In this document: piece after piece, positions 43,060 to 50,843 of the stretch
Layout of the letters: each line of letters opens with the position of its first letter
Numbering within the stretch: the stretch's first letter is position 1
Assembly (NCBI GenBank): GCA_913056235.1
Contig: CAJXMW010000002.1
Location: 124,001 to 188,000, forward strand
Direction: 5' to 3'
Source: an uncultured Fodinibius sp.
GTDB taxonomy: Bacteria; Bacteroidota; Rhodothermia; Balneolales; Balneolaceae
Length of the DNA stretch: 64,000 bases
The notes under the pieces: model-generated
The model's database searches: none
The model's input: only the letters and a program-made list of their open reading frames with translations
What the model was told of the DNA's origin: nothing
Made by a program: the position numbers and the translations under genes

Positions 43060-43773
43060 ATGTGGATATTATTAGTGGAAGATGAAAAGCAGCTTGCCGG
43101 TAACCTCAAGCGGGGATTGGAAGAGGAAGGTCACGTCGTTGAAGTCATCCACGATGGAGAAGAAGCCGAGCTTCAGGGGATGGTCAGCGATTATGATGTT
43201 GTTATCCTTGACTGGCGGTTACCTAACCGGGATGGTAAGCAGATCCTGCAACACTGGCGCGAAGAGGATCGGACCTTCCCAGTTCTCATGCTGACGGCAC
43301 TGGGTGATCTGGATCACAAGGTTTCCGGGCTGGATGCGGGTGCTGATGACTACATGAGCAAGCCCTTCTCCTTCGAAGAGTTGCTGGCTCGCGTGCGTGC
43401 TCTGGGCCGGCGAAAGTCCGAAATTAAGGATACCGAAACGGTCTCTTTGGGACCTATTGAGCTGGACAGCCGGAAGCACAAGCTAAATATCTGTGGCATC
43501 GAACGGCCGCTTCGTCCCAAGGAGTTTACCTTGCTGGAACTGCTGCTTAAAGAACCGGAAGCAGTATTTTCCAAGACACAGATCGCCGAACGCGTGTGGG
43601 GATCGGCCTATTACGTGAGCGATAATACGATTGAAGCTACGATTTCGACGCTTCGCCAAAAGCTGGGCGAATCGTTTGAGGAATGTGATGAGGTAGCATG
43701 GGATGATTCCAATAGCATTATTGAAACCATTCGGGGTGCTGGATACCGACTGAATAGTGAGTTTATTAACTAG
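43060..43773 (+). CDS. copR: OmpR-family response regulator (CopR/CusR-like)
   Basis: The 237-residue protein has a receiver domain (LLVEDEKQLAGNLKRGL with acidic Glu/Asp pocket, phospho-Asp 51 in LDWRLP, Thr in MLTALG, Lys in MSKPFSF) and a C-terminal winged helix (about 140-235: RKHKLNICGIERPLRPKEFTLL). The pair with the kinase gene two bases downstream fits a two-component system. Its place opposite copA and the inverted repeats between them suggest copper-responsive control of copA-copB and itself. The name follows context and similarity, not test. Confidence 0.82.
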   Translation: MWILLVEDEKQLAGNLKRGLEEEGHVVEVIHDGEEAELQGMVSDYDVVILDWRLPNRDGKQILQHWREEDRTFPVLMLTALGDLDHKVSGLDAGADDYMSKPFSFEELLARVRALGRRKSEIKDTETVSLGPIELDSRKHKLNICGIERPLRPKEFTLLELLLKEPEAVFSKTQIAERVWGSAYYVSDNTIEATISTLRQKLGESFEECDEVAWDDSNSIIETIRGAGYRLNSEFIN

Positions 43774-43775
43774 AA

Positions 43776-45221
43776 ATGAGTAGAATTGTGAGTAGTATAA
43801 CGAGCTTTTTTGATCGCCTGTCTATCTCCAAGAAGCTGGCTTTTTGGTACGGCCTTAGCCTTTTCGTGATGCTCAGCCTGTTTGGGTATTTTCTGTATGA
43901 GACCTTTCATAATTCCATTCATCACAATTATGATCGGCACCTTCGATTTGAAGCCGAGCAGTTGCTTTCCTATATCCATACCGGAGATTCACTCTCTATT
44001 GATCTTACCGGATATAGCCGGAACGCAGCACTTGAAAGCGGGGTCGAATATGGGACCTATGTTCGGCTGTATAACAAGCACGATAGCCTGATTTATAAAA
44101 GCCCCAACTTTGCGGAGGCAAAACAAGCGCTAACTACAGAACTTCCTGACAGGCCCGAAGAATATTCCTTTAGCAGCCAGTGGCAGGATCTTCCCGCACG
44201 GACATTGTTTTATCCAATAATGAATGAGAGTAATGAATTTTGCGGATGGCTGGAAGTCACCGGCTTCGAGTGGACCCTACATGAGGAGCTAAGTCGGTTC
44301 AGGCAGTATCTGTTGGTTCTGATTGCGATAAGTGTGGCGTTTTCTATTCTGGGAGGATACTGGCTATCACGAAGAGCGCTAACGCCAGTAGCTTCTATTA
44401 ATGAAGCAGCCAAATCCATTACGGCTACCGATTTGGATAAACGCATTCCGGTAAACTACCAAGTGAAAGATGAATTGACGGACTTGGCCGAAACTTTTAA
44501 CATGATGCTGAACCGCCTGCAAAAGGGTTTTGAGCGAGAAAAACGCTTTACATCCGATGCCGCCCATGAACTTATGACTCCTCTGTCGTCGATGCGCAGT
44601 GATGCCGAGATCATGCTCCGAAAACCGCGTTCCAAGGAGGAGTACCAGGAAACGATCCAGCGCATGCTGACTGAAGTTCGAAAAATGAGTGAAATGGTGC
44701 ATCTGTTGCTACAACTTTCACGGGTAGAATCGGTGCACCGATCCAAGCCCGATACCGTGAATATAAGCCGAATTACCGAAGCAGTAGTCGATCAGCACCG
44801 GGAAGATGCCGATCGCAAAGAGATTACAGTCCAAACGCAGATTGATCCTGAACTGCAAGTCCAGGCGCATGGAGCCTATATCGAAGAGGTTCTCAACAAT
44901 CTGCTGGAAAATGCGGTAAAGTATACACCGGAAGGTGGGCAGGTCACCATTCAATTGCAACGCAGCAGTGGCAAAGCCGTTATTCACCTTAGCGATACCG
45001 GGATCGGTTTTGATGAGGAGACTAAAAAGCACCTGTTTGAGCGATTCTATCGTGCGGATGAATCGGAAGTACAGGAGCAAACTGGGAGCGGCCTGGGACT
45101 TCCACTCGTTAAAGCTATCGTAGAATTATATGGGGGGAGAATTAGAGCTTACAGCGAAGGAGAGGGGAAAGGAAGTACGTTCGTGGTCGAACTCCCGCTG
45201 GCAGAAGATAAGCAGGCTTAA
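43776..45221 (+). CDS. copS: sensor histidine kinase of the copper two-component system (CopS/CusS-like)
   Basis: The 481-residue kinase has two membrane segments (about 18-40 and 165-185) enclosing a periplasmic sensor of about 130 residues, HAMP, HisKA and HATPase. The H-box is DAAHELMTPLSSM with His264, where the usual Arg or Lys of the HELRTPL wording is Met. HATPase boxes: NNLLENAVKYTP (N), DTGIGFDEETKK and GSGLGLPLVKAIVELYGG. It overlaps the methyltransferase gene end by four bases from the opposite side. Signal sensed is inferred (copper) from the neighbouring genes. Confidence 0.83.
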   Translation: MSRIVSSITSFFDRLSISKKLAFWYGLSLFVMLSLFGYFLYETFHNSIHHNYDRHLRFEAEQLLSYIHTGDSLSIDLTGYSRNAALESGVEYGTYVRLYNKHDSLIYKSPNFAEAKQALTTELPDRPEEYSFSSQWQDLPARTLFYPIMNESNEFCGWLEVTGFEWTLHEELSRFRQYLLVLIAISVAFSILGGYWLSRRALTPVASINEAAKSITATDLDKRIPVNYQVKDELTDLAETFNMMLNRLQKGFEREKRFTSDAAHELMTPLSSMRSDAEIMLRKPRSKEEYQETIQRMLTEVRKMSEMVHLLLQLSRVESVHRSKPDTVNISRITEAVVDQHREDADRKEITVQTQIDPELQVQAHGAYIEEVLNNLLENAVKYTPEGGQVTIQLQRSSGKAVIHLSDTGIGFDEETKKHLFERFYRADESEVQEQTGSGLGLPLVKAIVELYGGRIRAYSEGEGKGSTFVVELPLAEDKQA

Positions 45222-45865
45222 TGTGGCTTGGTAGCTTCAATGTTTTTGAAGATACCCTTTGCCGTTAAATCCTGAACCTTGTCGATATCCCAGCCAGCCT
45301 TTCTAACATTTGCTACGGTTTGCCGGGCGATATGAACACCACTTAAGAAATGGATAGGAGCATCCAGTGATTCCATTATACTGGCCAGAAAGGATTGTTC
45401 TGGCTTCATGTGTTCAAGCAGATGCAACCTGCCATAAGGCTTGGTAACGCGCAGGGCTTCTTTTAATCCCAATATGGGATCGGGTACTGAGCAAAATACA
45501 AAAGTGGCTACGACTTCGTCGAAGGTATCGTCGGGGAATTCCATCTGCTGGGCATCCATTTCGCAGAAGGTTACCGAATCATTTATCAATTTTGGTAATA
45601 ATTTTTTGGCCCGTTTCAGCATACCAGGAGAAAGATCAATACCTGTTAGTTCAACATTTTTAGGATAATACGGGATGTTTTTGCCGGTACCCACGCCAAT
45701 TTCCAGCACTTTTGGTCCTGTTACCTTTTGCCAGAGCTTTTGCCTCCATTTCTTGTACCAAAGCTGTTCAACAGGCCACTCCATCAGGTCGTAAATGGTC
45801 GATACAGTGTTATATCGTTTTCGTGTAAACTCCGTTTGCTCGTTTTCCGGCTCCTTCATAAACAT
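45218..45865 (-). CDS. class I SAM-dependent methyltransferase (UbiE/COQ5-like)
   Basis: I start at the ATG 45865 because the longer frame overlaps the upstream gene. The 215-residue protein has the SAM-binding motif VLEIGVGTGKNIPYYP (motif I), ELTGIDLSPGMLKRAKK, DAQQMEFPDDTFD (motif II) and VFCSVPDP (III). The family includes UbiE/MenG-type C-methyltransferases and arsenite methyltransferases; here the motif spacing suits UbiE-like enzymes, and no extra Cys for arsenic is evident. Its substrate is unknown. It is at the end of the minus run that starts with the Met-rich protein; 36 bases separate it from the repeat lipoprotein gene. Confidence 0.8.
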   Translation of the reverse strand: MFMKEPENEQTEFTRKRYNTVSTIYDLMEWPVEQLWYKKWRQKLWQKVTGPKVLEIGVGTGKNIPYYPKNVELTGIDLSPGMLKRAKKLLPKLINDSVTFCEMDAQQMEFPDDTFDEVVATFVFCSVPDPILGLKEALRVTKPYGRLHLLEHMKPEQSFLASIMESLDAPIHFLSGVHIARQTVANVRKAGWDIDKVQDLTAKGIFKNIEATKPH

Positions 45866-45900
45866 GTACAAATAGAGGTGAGAAAAACTAAAATTAGGGA

Positions 45901-46533
45901 TTAATGATTTCCTCCGCCCATGCCGTGACCGTGTCCATGCCCGCGTCCGCCTTCTTCCCAATAATCACAGGTTCCATTTTGGTTTGCATCCGTAAATCCG
46001 GGGCCATGCCAAGTGGGGCTGCCGTCTTGGGCATAATCACAAATTCCGTCTCCGTTTTGATCCACAAAGTTATGATCAGGTCCCATGTGTGTTTCTCTTT
46101 CGAAATAGTCATTCATATTATTGCCATTTTCATCATGGTATCTCATGCCTTCGTGACGTTGATGCCTAGCATGAGAGATATCCCAGTAATCACAGATCCC
46201 GTTATTGTTGTCATCTACAAATCCCGGTCCGTGCCAGGTTGGACTCCCATTTTGAGCATAGTCGCAAATACCATCGCCATCTTGATCAATAAAATTATGA
46301 CCGCGCCCGCCGAAATGTTGGTCCTGCATAAGCTTGCTATTAGTACTTATCGATGTGGCAATTGAACCTGCTTCATGGGTGGACTGTTCTACATAGTCAT
46401 TGATGCCGTTATTGTTTTCATCCACGTACATGGGATATACAGCGTCCTCTTCTTGCTGGCTATCGGTGGTACCACAACTGTTAAGTAGCAACAGGGCTAT
46501 TATAAATACGGGAAAAATATTTAGGCTTTTCAT
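45901..46533 (-). CDS. lipoprotein with duplicated DxDGDGICDY repeats (thrombospondin-3-like)
   Basis: The 210-residue protein has a lipobox (LLLNSC) and then acidic loops such as DENNNGINDY, DQDGDGICDY, DDNNNGICDY, DENGNNMNDY, DQNGDGICDY and DANQNGTCDY. The pair NFIDQDGDGICDYAQNGSPT and NFVDQNGDGICDYAQDGSPT starts two copies of a unit of about 80 residues. DxDxDG loops bind calcium in dockerins and thrombospondin repeats; here each loop carries a Cys, so disulfides or metal binding are possible. The end is His-rich (GHGHGHGMGGGNH), which suits copper binding. No family name fits the whole. Confidence 0.68.
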   Translation of the reverse strand: MKSLNIFPVFIIALLLLNSCGTTDSQQEEDAVYPMYVDENNNGINDYVEQSTHEAGSIATSISTNSKLMQDQHFGGRGHNFIDQDGDGICDYAQNGSPTWHGPGFVDDNNNGICDYWDISHARHQRHEGMRYHDENGNNMNDYFERETHMGPDHNFVDQNGDGICDYAQDGSPTWHGPGFTDANQNGTCDYWEEGGRGHGHGHGMGGGNH

Positions 46534-46673
46534 CTTGATCCTTTGTAATAATGTTGAGTAGCTAGTTTATAGATCACATAATTAAATATACGTTTGTCTA
46601 TCCGGCGATAGCAGAAGATTTATCGTCTTATTGTGTCGTGCAAATACCTACAAAGCTTTCGTGACATGTTAGT

Positions 46674-47591
46674 TTACTCATCAGTTGTTTGTTGAAGTTC
46701 TGACGCGGTCCAGGGACGGGTACGTTCGCTATAATTTTTAGAAACCTGCATAACATCATCTTGGGTAATCGCCGGATATTCGCCCTGATTTTGGGCGCGG
46801 AGATAGTTGAGTATAGAGGCGATTTCCGCAGCACTTAGGCGCGCTTTAAACGAGGGCATGATACCTTGATAGGTTTGTCCCTGTACTTCAATTTCGCCTT
46901 GCAGGCCATGAAGCAGAATACGAATAGGAGTAGATTTGTCGCCTGTTAGCCACTCTGAATCTACCAGGGGAGGGAAGCCGTTGCCAATACCTTCGGCATT
47001 GCTTCCATGGCAGGAGGCACAGTTTTGAGAAAATAAGTTTTCACCATTTAATAACGCTGGGTCACCCTCCTCATTGAAAGGTATCTCGCTTGGTTCATCC
47101 AGGTCGGGAATCATCTTTCTCATCTTGCCATACTCTTCGGAGAGGCGGCGGTTCATCCGGGCCATATTTTGCTGCCCCATTCGTTGGTGCATCCGCGCCA
47201 TCTGCTCGTGCATGCCCATCATCTGGCTATACCACTCACCAGTCATGTGGCCCTGCATATGTATACCCATTCCTTGTCTCATCATTTTATTACCTTCCAT
47301 ATGACGTCCCATGTTGCCAGCCATCATTTGTCGGTGGCTGACATCCATGTCGCTGTGCATCCTCTGCATCTGGCTGTAGAGAGATTGTAAGTCCGAAGGC
47401 AGAGTGTCCGTTGTACCTTCGTAGTTTGCCAGCAGCATTTTGTAATTAGACTCCAGAGAATCATAGGCAACTTGAAGTTGCTCTCGTTGTTCTTCACTCA
47501 TGTAGTTTGAGCGTCCCATCTGGCAAGAAGACAATATAATTACTAATAAAATGAGTCCACTGGATATTTTAAGTTGTTTAAAAGGTACCAT
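46674..47591 (-). CDS. Met-rich cytochrome c-type lipoprotein
   Basis: The 305-residue protein has a lipobox (VIILSSC), a helical N-terminal part (about 30-175) very rich in Met and His (for example HMEGNKMMRQGMGIHMQGHM), and a C-terminal cytochrome c domain (about 180-290) with the haem motif CASCH and the axial Met in the GIMPSFKARLSAAE block. The Met-rich part may bind Cu(I) while the haem passes electrons. Apocytochrome needs the Ccm system at 19778-23609. It lies in the minus run between the SHOCT gene and the repeat lipoprotein gene, in the copper island. Confidence 0.8.
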   Translation of the reverse strand: MVPFKQLKISSGLILLVIILSSCQMGRSNYMSEEQREQLQVAYDSLESNYKMLLANYEGTTDTLPSDLQSLYSQMQRMHSDMDVSHRQMMAGNMGRHMEGNKMMRQGMGIHMQGHMTGEWYSQMMGMHEQMARMHQRMGQQNMARMNRRLSEEYGKMRKMIPDLDEPSEIPFNEEGDPALLNGENLFSQNCASCHGSNAEGIGNGFPPLVDSEWLTGDKSTPIRILLHGLQGEIEVQGQTYQGIMPSFKARLSAAEIASILNYLRAQNQGEYPAITQDDVMQVSKNYSERTRPWTASELQQTTDE

Positions 47592-47615
47592 AATGGTTGA
47601 TAGTTAGAATGATAA

Positions 47616-47834
47616 CTAGTCGGTATTATTTTTGATGATTTGCTTACGTTCTTCGAACTCTTCTTTCTCAATTTCTCCCCGGGCAAACCGTTTCTTTAGG
47701 ATGTCCAGCGCATCGTCATTAAGGTCGCGCCTGCTGCGATAGGGTATAATATTAAAAACCAACAGCAGTGTGATTCCAACCACAATGAGCCACCAGATCC
47801 AGTGCATGCCTATAAAGTGATGATTGTAAAACAT
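47616..47834 (-). CDS. small SHOCT-domain membrane protein
   Basis: The 72-residue protein has an N-terminal membrane segment (HWIWWLIVVGITLLLVFNII) preceded by a His-rich start (MFYNHHFIGMH), and a C-terminal SHOCT motif (ALDILKKRFARGEIEKEEFEERKQII). SHOCT proteins of this type occur in metal-resistance operons, often near CopZ or Met-rich genes; their function is unknown. The gene is nine bases after the Met-rich gene and 24 bases before the cytochrome gene. Confidence 0.75.
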   Translation of the reverse strand: MFYNHHFIGMHWIWWLIVVGITLLLVFNIIPYRSRRDLNDDALDILKKRFARGEIEKEEFEERKQIIKNNTD

Positions 47835-47843
47835 AGTATTTAA

Positions 47844-48326
47844 TCAGTTGTGATGTTGCTGATGATTACTACCGTTCATGCCATCCTTTTTGTTCATCAT
47901 TCCCTGGCTGTCCATCATGCCACTCTGCATCATCTGCATGCACATCATATGCATTTTCATCATGGATGAGTCGCCCATCATCTCCATCATTTTGGAATGA
48001 TTCATATTGCCATCCATCATGGATTGCATCATGTCCATGTGCTTTTGCATGCGCTGCTTCATCTGGGGACTGTTCATCATCTTCTGCATATTCCCCATCA
48101 TCATGGTGTTGTCCATGTTCATCGAGCCCATCATCTGCTGCATCATTTGCCGTCGCATCTGTGGGTTCTGGGCCATGTGCTTCATCATCATGGTACGCAT
48201 GGTGGAATCTTGCATTATTTCCTGCATCTGTTGTTTCTTTTTGTTCATCTCACCTTGTTTTTGCTGGCCAAACGTTGTTCCGGCTAATAAGAGTGAAATT
48301 GATAGCATTAGTATTAAACGTTTCAT
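47844..48326 (-). CDS. Met-rich periplasmic protein, putative copper binder
   Basis: I start at the ATG 48326, which has GAAGGTG eight bases upstream; a TTG lies at 48341. The 160-residue protein has a signal peptide (MKRLILMLSISLLLAGTTFG) and a mature part with 48 Met in total (30 percent), arranged as MM/HM pairs (for example MMKHMAQNPQMRRQMMQQMM), one Cys and a His-rich end (HQQHHN). This composition matches periplasmic Cu(I) buffers or PcoE/CopZ-like Met-rich proteins, although no exact family is recognised. The first gene of the minus run in the copper island. Confidence 0.7.
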   Translation of the reverse strand: MKRLILMLSISLLLAGTTFGQQKQGEMNKKKQQMQEIMQDSTMRTMMMKHMAQNPQMRRQMMQQMMGSMNMDNTMMMGNMQKMMNSPQMKQRMQKHMDMMQSMMDGNMNHSKMMEMMGDSSMMKMHMMCMQMMQSGMMDSQGMMNKKDGMNGSNHQQHHN

Positions 48327-48403
48327 AGTAGGCACCTTCAATTTTATAATGATTTAATTAACAATCGTTGAACTCATTTATCTTGAATATAATGATGCTT
48401 TAC

Positions 48404-48575
48404 TTAAAGCAACCTTAAATTTCCTACGTTAATTAAGAATGTTGAACCTTGGTTGTCATCTTGTATGTGGGTTTCTTGTTCAAATGGGATGATATAAATG
48501 ATACCGTTTCCTTTACGACCAGTGTGACTGTGTTTACTGATCGTTTGAACAATTGATTCTATATTTTTTGATTGG
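48404..48575 (-). pseudogene. P-II-like protein C-terminal remnant
   Basis: The minus strand reads IESIVQTISKHSHTGRKGNG, then IIYIIPFEQETHIQDDNQG and ends in LRLL and TAA. P-II (GlnB-like) proteins carry TGxxGDGxIFVxPVE in this order, and the spacing fits. There is no start codon and a stop stands just upstream of the fragment, so only the tail remains. The identification is by motif only. Confidence 0.4.
48411..48420. promoter_or_regulatory. half-site AACCTTAAAT, possible CopR site
   Basis: The same ten bases as the left arm of the inverted repeat before copR (42975). It lies 85 bases upstream of the Met-rich gene start, with only a 7-of-10 match to the right arm nearby (48431-48440). It overlaps the P-II-like remnant, so chance is possible. 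Confidence 0.35.
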
Positions 48576-48956
48576 CTACTATTTTTAATTTCGCTACTTG
48601 GAGCTGCACCAAATTTTCGAGCAATTCATGCAGACAAAATTTCTAAAGAGCCAATACTTGTAGGTGGGAGGGATTGTGATTTATGTTAAATCAACTTCAG
48701 AATAGAAAAATTATGAACTGCATTGCCAACTGATTTGTTTTTTTATCACTTTTCCAAGTGAAGGCTTATCAATGAACAGTCTGGTTATGTACAGGAGTAA
48801 AATTAAAACAGACTTGTCAACATCTACTAGCCAGAAGTGATATAAAACTCCAACCAGAATATTTAGGAGGGCCAAGTAGTATTACTTGAACCTGCCTAAA
48901 CTTCTGGTGATTGAGAGGAAGGCTACTTTGTTATGCAAATGGGATAATAGCCAGTC

Positions 48957-49178
48957 TCAAAATTTGTGTTCGGGCATTCCTTTTGATCTGGAAAAATGAT
49001 CAATTTGTTTAAATATTTTGGTTAGTGCTTCTTCAGAAAATTTGCCGAATCCGAAAATTTTTCGGTTTCCGTCACTAAAAACCATAGTAGTTATGTTAGA
49101 CTTGTTACTATAAGAGTGGATTTTTCGAAAACCTTTATAGGTGCCCGTCACATAATATTTTAAAAACTTTTTTCCCAT
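48957..49178 (-). CDS. hypothetical small protein
   Basis: The 73-residue protein is basic with aromatic residues (MGKKFLKYYVTGTYKGFRK, FGFGKFSEEALTKIFKQID). No signal peptide, helix or motif allows a name; the predicted beta then alpha order resembles a small PH-like or DUF-type fold. It has a start at 49178 and lies alone between the copper island and xylB on the other strand. Confidence 0.45.
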   Translation of the reverse strand: MGKKFLKYYVTGTYKGFRKIHSYSNKSNITTMVFSDGNRKIFGFGKFSEEALTKIFKQIDHFSRSKGMPEHKF

Positions 49179-49305
49179 AGTTAGTTCTTGCTATATCGGG
49201 GTTTACTTGGTCAGGCCTATACTAATGATTTTTTTCTATTAAGATAAACTAATGTTTGTAAAAATATTGTCTGAGCGTTTTTAATTTGAGCTAGGTTTAA
49301 ATGAT

Positions 49306-50796
49306 ATGCAACTATTAGGATATGATATTGGCAGTTCCAGTATTAAAGCATGCTTGTTGGATGCAACAGATGGGAAGATTGTAGCCTCTGCTACGTCACC
49401 CGACGAAGAGCTCGACATTAACGCTCCACGGCCAGGGTGGGCCGAGCAGGATCCGCAGGTATGGTGGCATCACCTCAAGGCGGCGACCCGGCAGGTATTG
49501 GCAGCAGATGGGGCTGCTCCCGGCGCGATTGCTGGTATTGGCATTGCTTATCAGATGCACGGGCTGGTGTTGGTAGATGAACAGCAGCAGGTACTGCATC
49601 CAGCGATCATCTGGTGTGATGGCCGCGCTGTAGAGATTGGCAGTAAGGCGTTCGATGAGTTGGGCCAAGCGTATTGCCTGGAACACTATCTCAATTCGCC
49701 GGGCAATTTTACGGCTTCAAAACTGCGGTGGATTCGTGAGAACAAACCCGAAATTTTTGCCAAAGTCCACAAGGCAATGTTGCCGGGCGACTATATTGCG
49801 ATGAAGATGTCCGGCGAAGTGCGTACGTCGGTATCGGGACTTTCAGAAGGTATTTTTTGGGATTACCAATCCGGTGGCCTTGCTCATAAGTTGTTGGCTC
49901 ACTATGGCATCCCTGATGAACTGCTGCCCGAATACGATGCCAACTTTGCAGAATCCGGGACACTTATGGATGAAGCCGCAAGTGAGTTAGGCCTGAAAGC
50001 CGGGATCCCTATTGGATATCGGGCTGGTGACCAACCCAATAATGCGCTGTCGCTCAACGTCATGGATCCCGGAGAAGTGGCTGCCACGGCCGGCACCTCC
50101 GGTGTTATTTATGGGGTAACCGATCAGCCGTTGTATGATGATCATTCAAGGGTTAATACGTTTGTGCACGTCAACAGCAAAGAGGGCAAACCTCGATATG
50201 GTGTGTTGCTGTGCATAAACGGCACGGGCATCCAAAATAGCTGGCTCAAAAGTAAGTTGTTTAACGACCGACACAGCTATGATGAGATGAACTGGCATGC
50301 GGGAGATATCACTATTGGATCAGAGGATGTGATTGTGTTGCCATTCGGCAATGGACCGGAACGCGTCCTGGGGAATAGAGACCCGGGAGCGGTGATCAAA
50401 AATATTAATTTCAATCGCCATGGAGAGGCTCATGTTATGCGAGCTGCTCAAGAGGGCATTGCCTTTTCATTAAATTACGGGCTCCAAGTGATGAAACAGA
50501 TGGGGATGGATATTGACACAATCCGCGTAGGCAGCGACAACATGTTTCAGAGTCCCGTGTTTCGGGAAGCCTTTACCAACGCGACCGGTACCAGGGTTGA
50601 GCTGTATAATTCCAACGGCGCGTTAGGAGCAGCTATTGGAGCGGGATTTGGCACAGGCGTATTTGATTCCCGCGAAGAAGCGTTTCAAAACCTTGAGCAA
50701 ATAGCTACGCTGGAGCCGACTGCGGAAAAAGTGGAAGCCTATCAACAGGCCTACGAACGATGGGAGCAGGAACTAAACAAGGAACTTGACCACTAA
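49306..50796 (+). CDS. xylB: xylulokinase XylB
   Basis: The 496-residue FGGY kinase phosphorylates D-xylulose at O5 with ATP. It opens with GYDIGSSSIKACLLD (phosphate-1 loop) and carries the WAEQDPQVWW block, GIAYQMHGLVLVD, the GYRAGDQPNNAL sugar site, AATAGTSGVIYG (phosphate-2) and the C-terminal GxxGAAIGAG. The ATG at 49306 gives the family start. It lies 47 bases before xylA on the same strand, so the two form a xylose operon; a xylose transporter or regulator is not within the window. Confidence 0.93.
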   Translation: MQLLGYDIGSSSIKACLLDATDGKIVASATSPDEELDINAPRPGWAEQDPQVWWHHLKAATRQVLAADGAAPGAIAGIGIAYQMHGLVLVDEQQQVLHPAIIWCDGRAVEIGSKAFDELGQAYCLEHYLNSPGNFTASKLRWIRENKPEIFAKVHKAMLPGDYIAMKMSGEVRTSVSGLSEGIFWDYQSGGLAHKLLAHYGIPDELLPEYDANFAESGTLMDEAASELGLKAGIPIGYRAGDQPNNALSLNVMDPGEVAATAGTSGVIYGVTDQPLYDDHSRVNTFVHVNSKEGKPRYGVLLCINGTGIQNSWLKSKLFNDRHSYDEMNWHAGDITIGSEDVIVLPFGNGPERVLGNRDPGAVIKNINFNRHGEAHVMRAAQEGIAFSLNYGLQVMKQMGMDIDTIRVGSDNMFQSPVFREAFTNATGTRVELYNSNGALGAAIGAGFGTGVFDSREEAFQNLEQIATLEPTAEKVEAYQQAYERWEQELNKELDH

Positions 50797-50843
50797 TATT
50801 TTTAAGTAAGCAAGATTCACTAACTAAATAGAATATCGCTATC

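Larger units (their letters stand above)
48327..48956. other. 630-base gap: Met-rich gene leader and a P-II-like remnant
   Basis: Upstream of the Met-rich gene. Holds the AACCTTAAAT half-site (48411-48420), the P-II-like tail at 48404-48575 on the minus strand and otherwise AT-rich sequence with no coding frame of note and no RNA gene. Confidence 0.5.

Noticed and set aside
48411-48420. AACCTTAAAT as a full copper operator before the Met-rich gene
   Set aside because: Only one arm is exact and the site overlaps a decayed P-II-like frame; kept as a weak half-site only.
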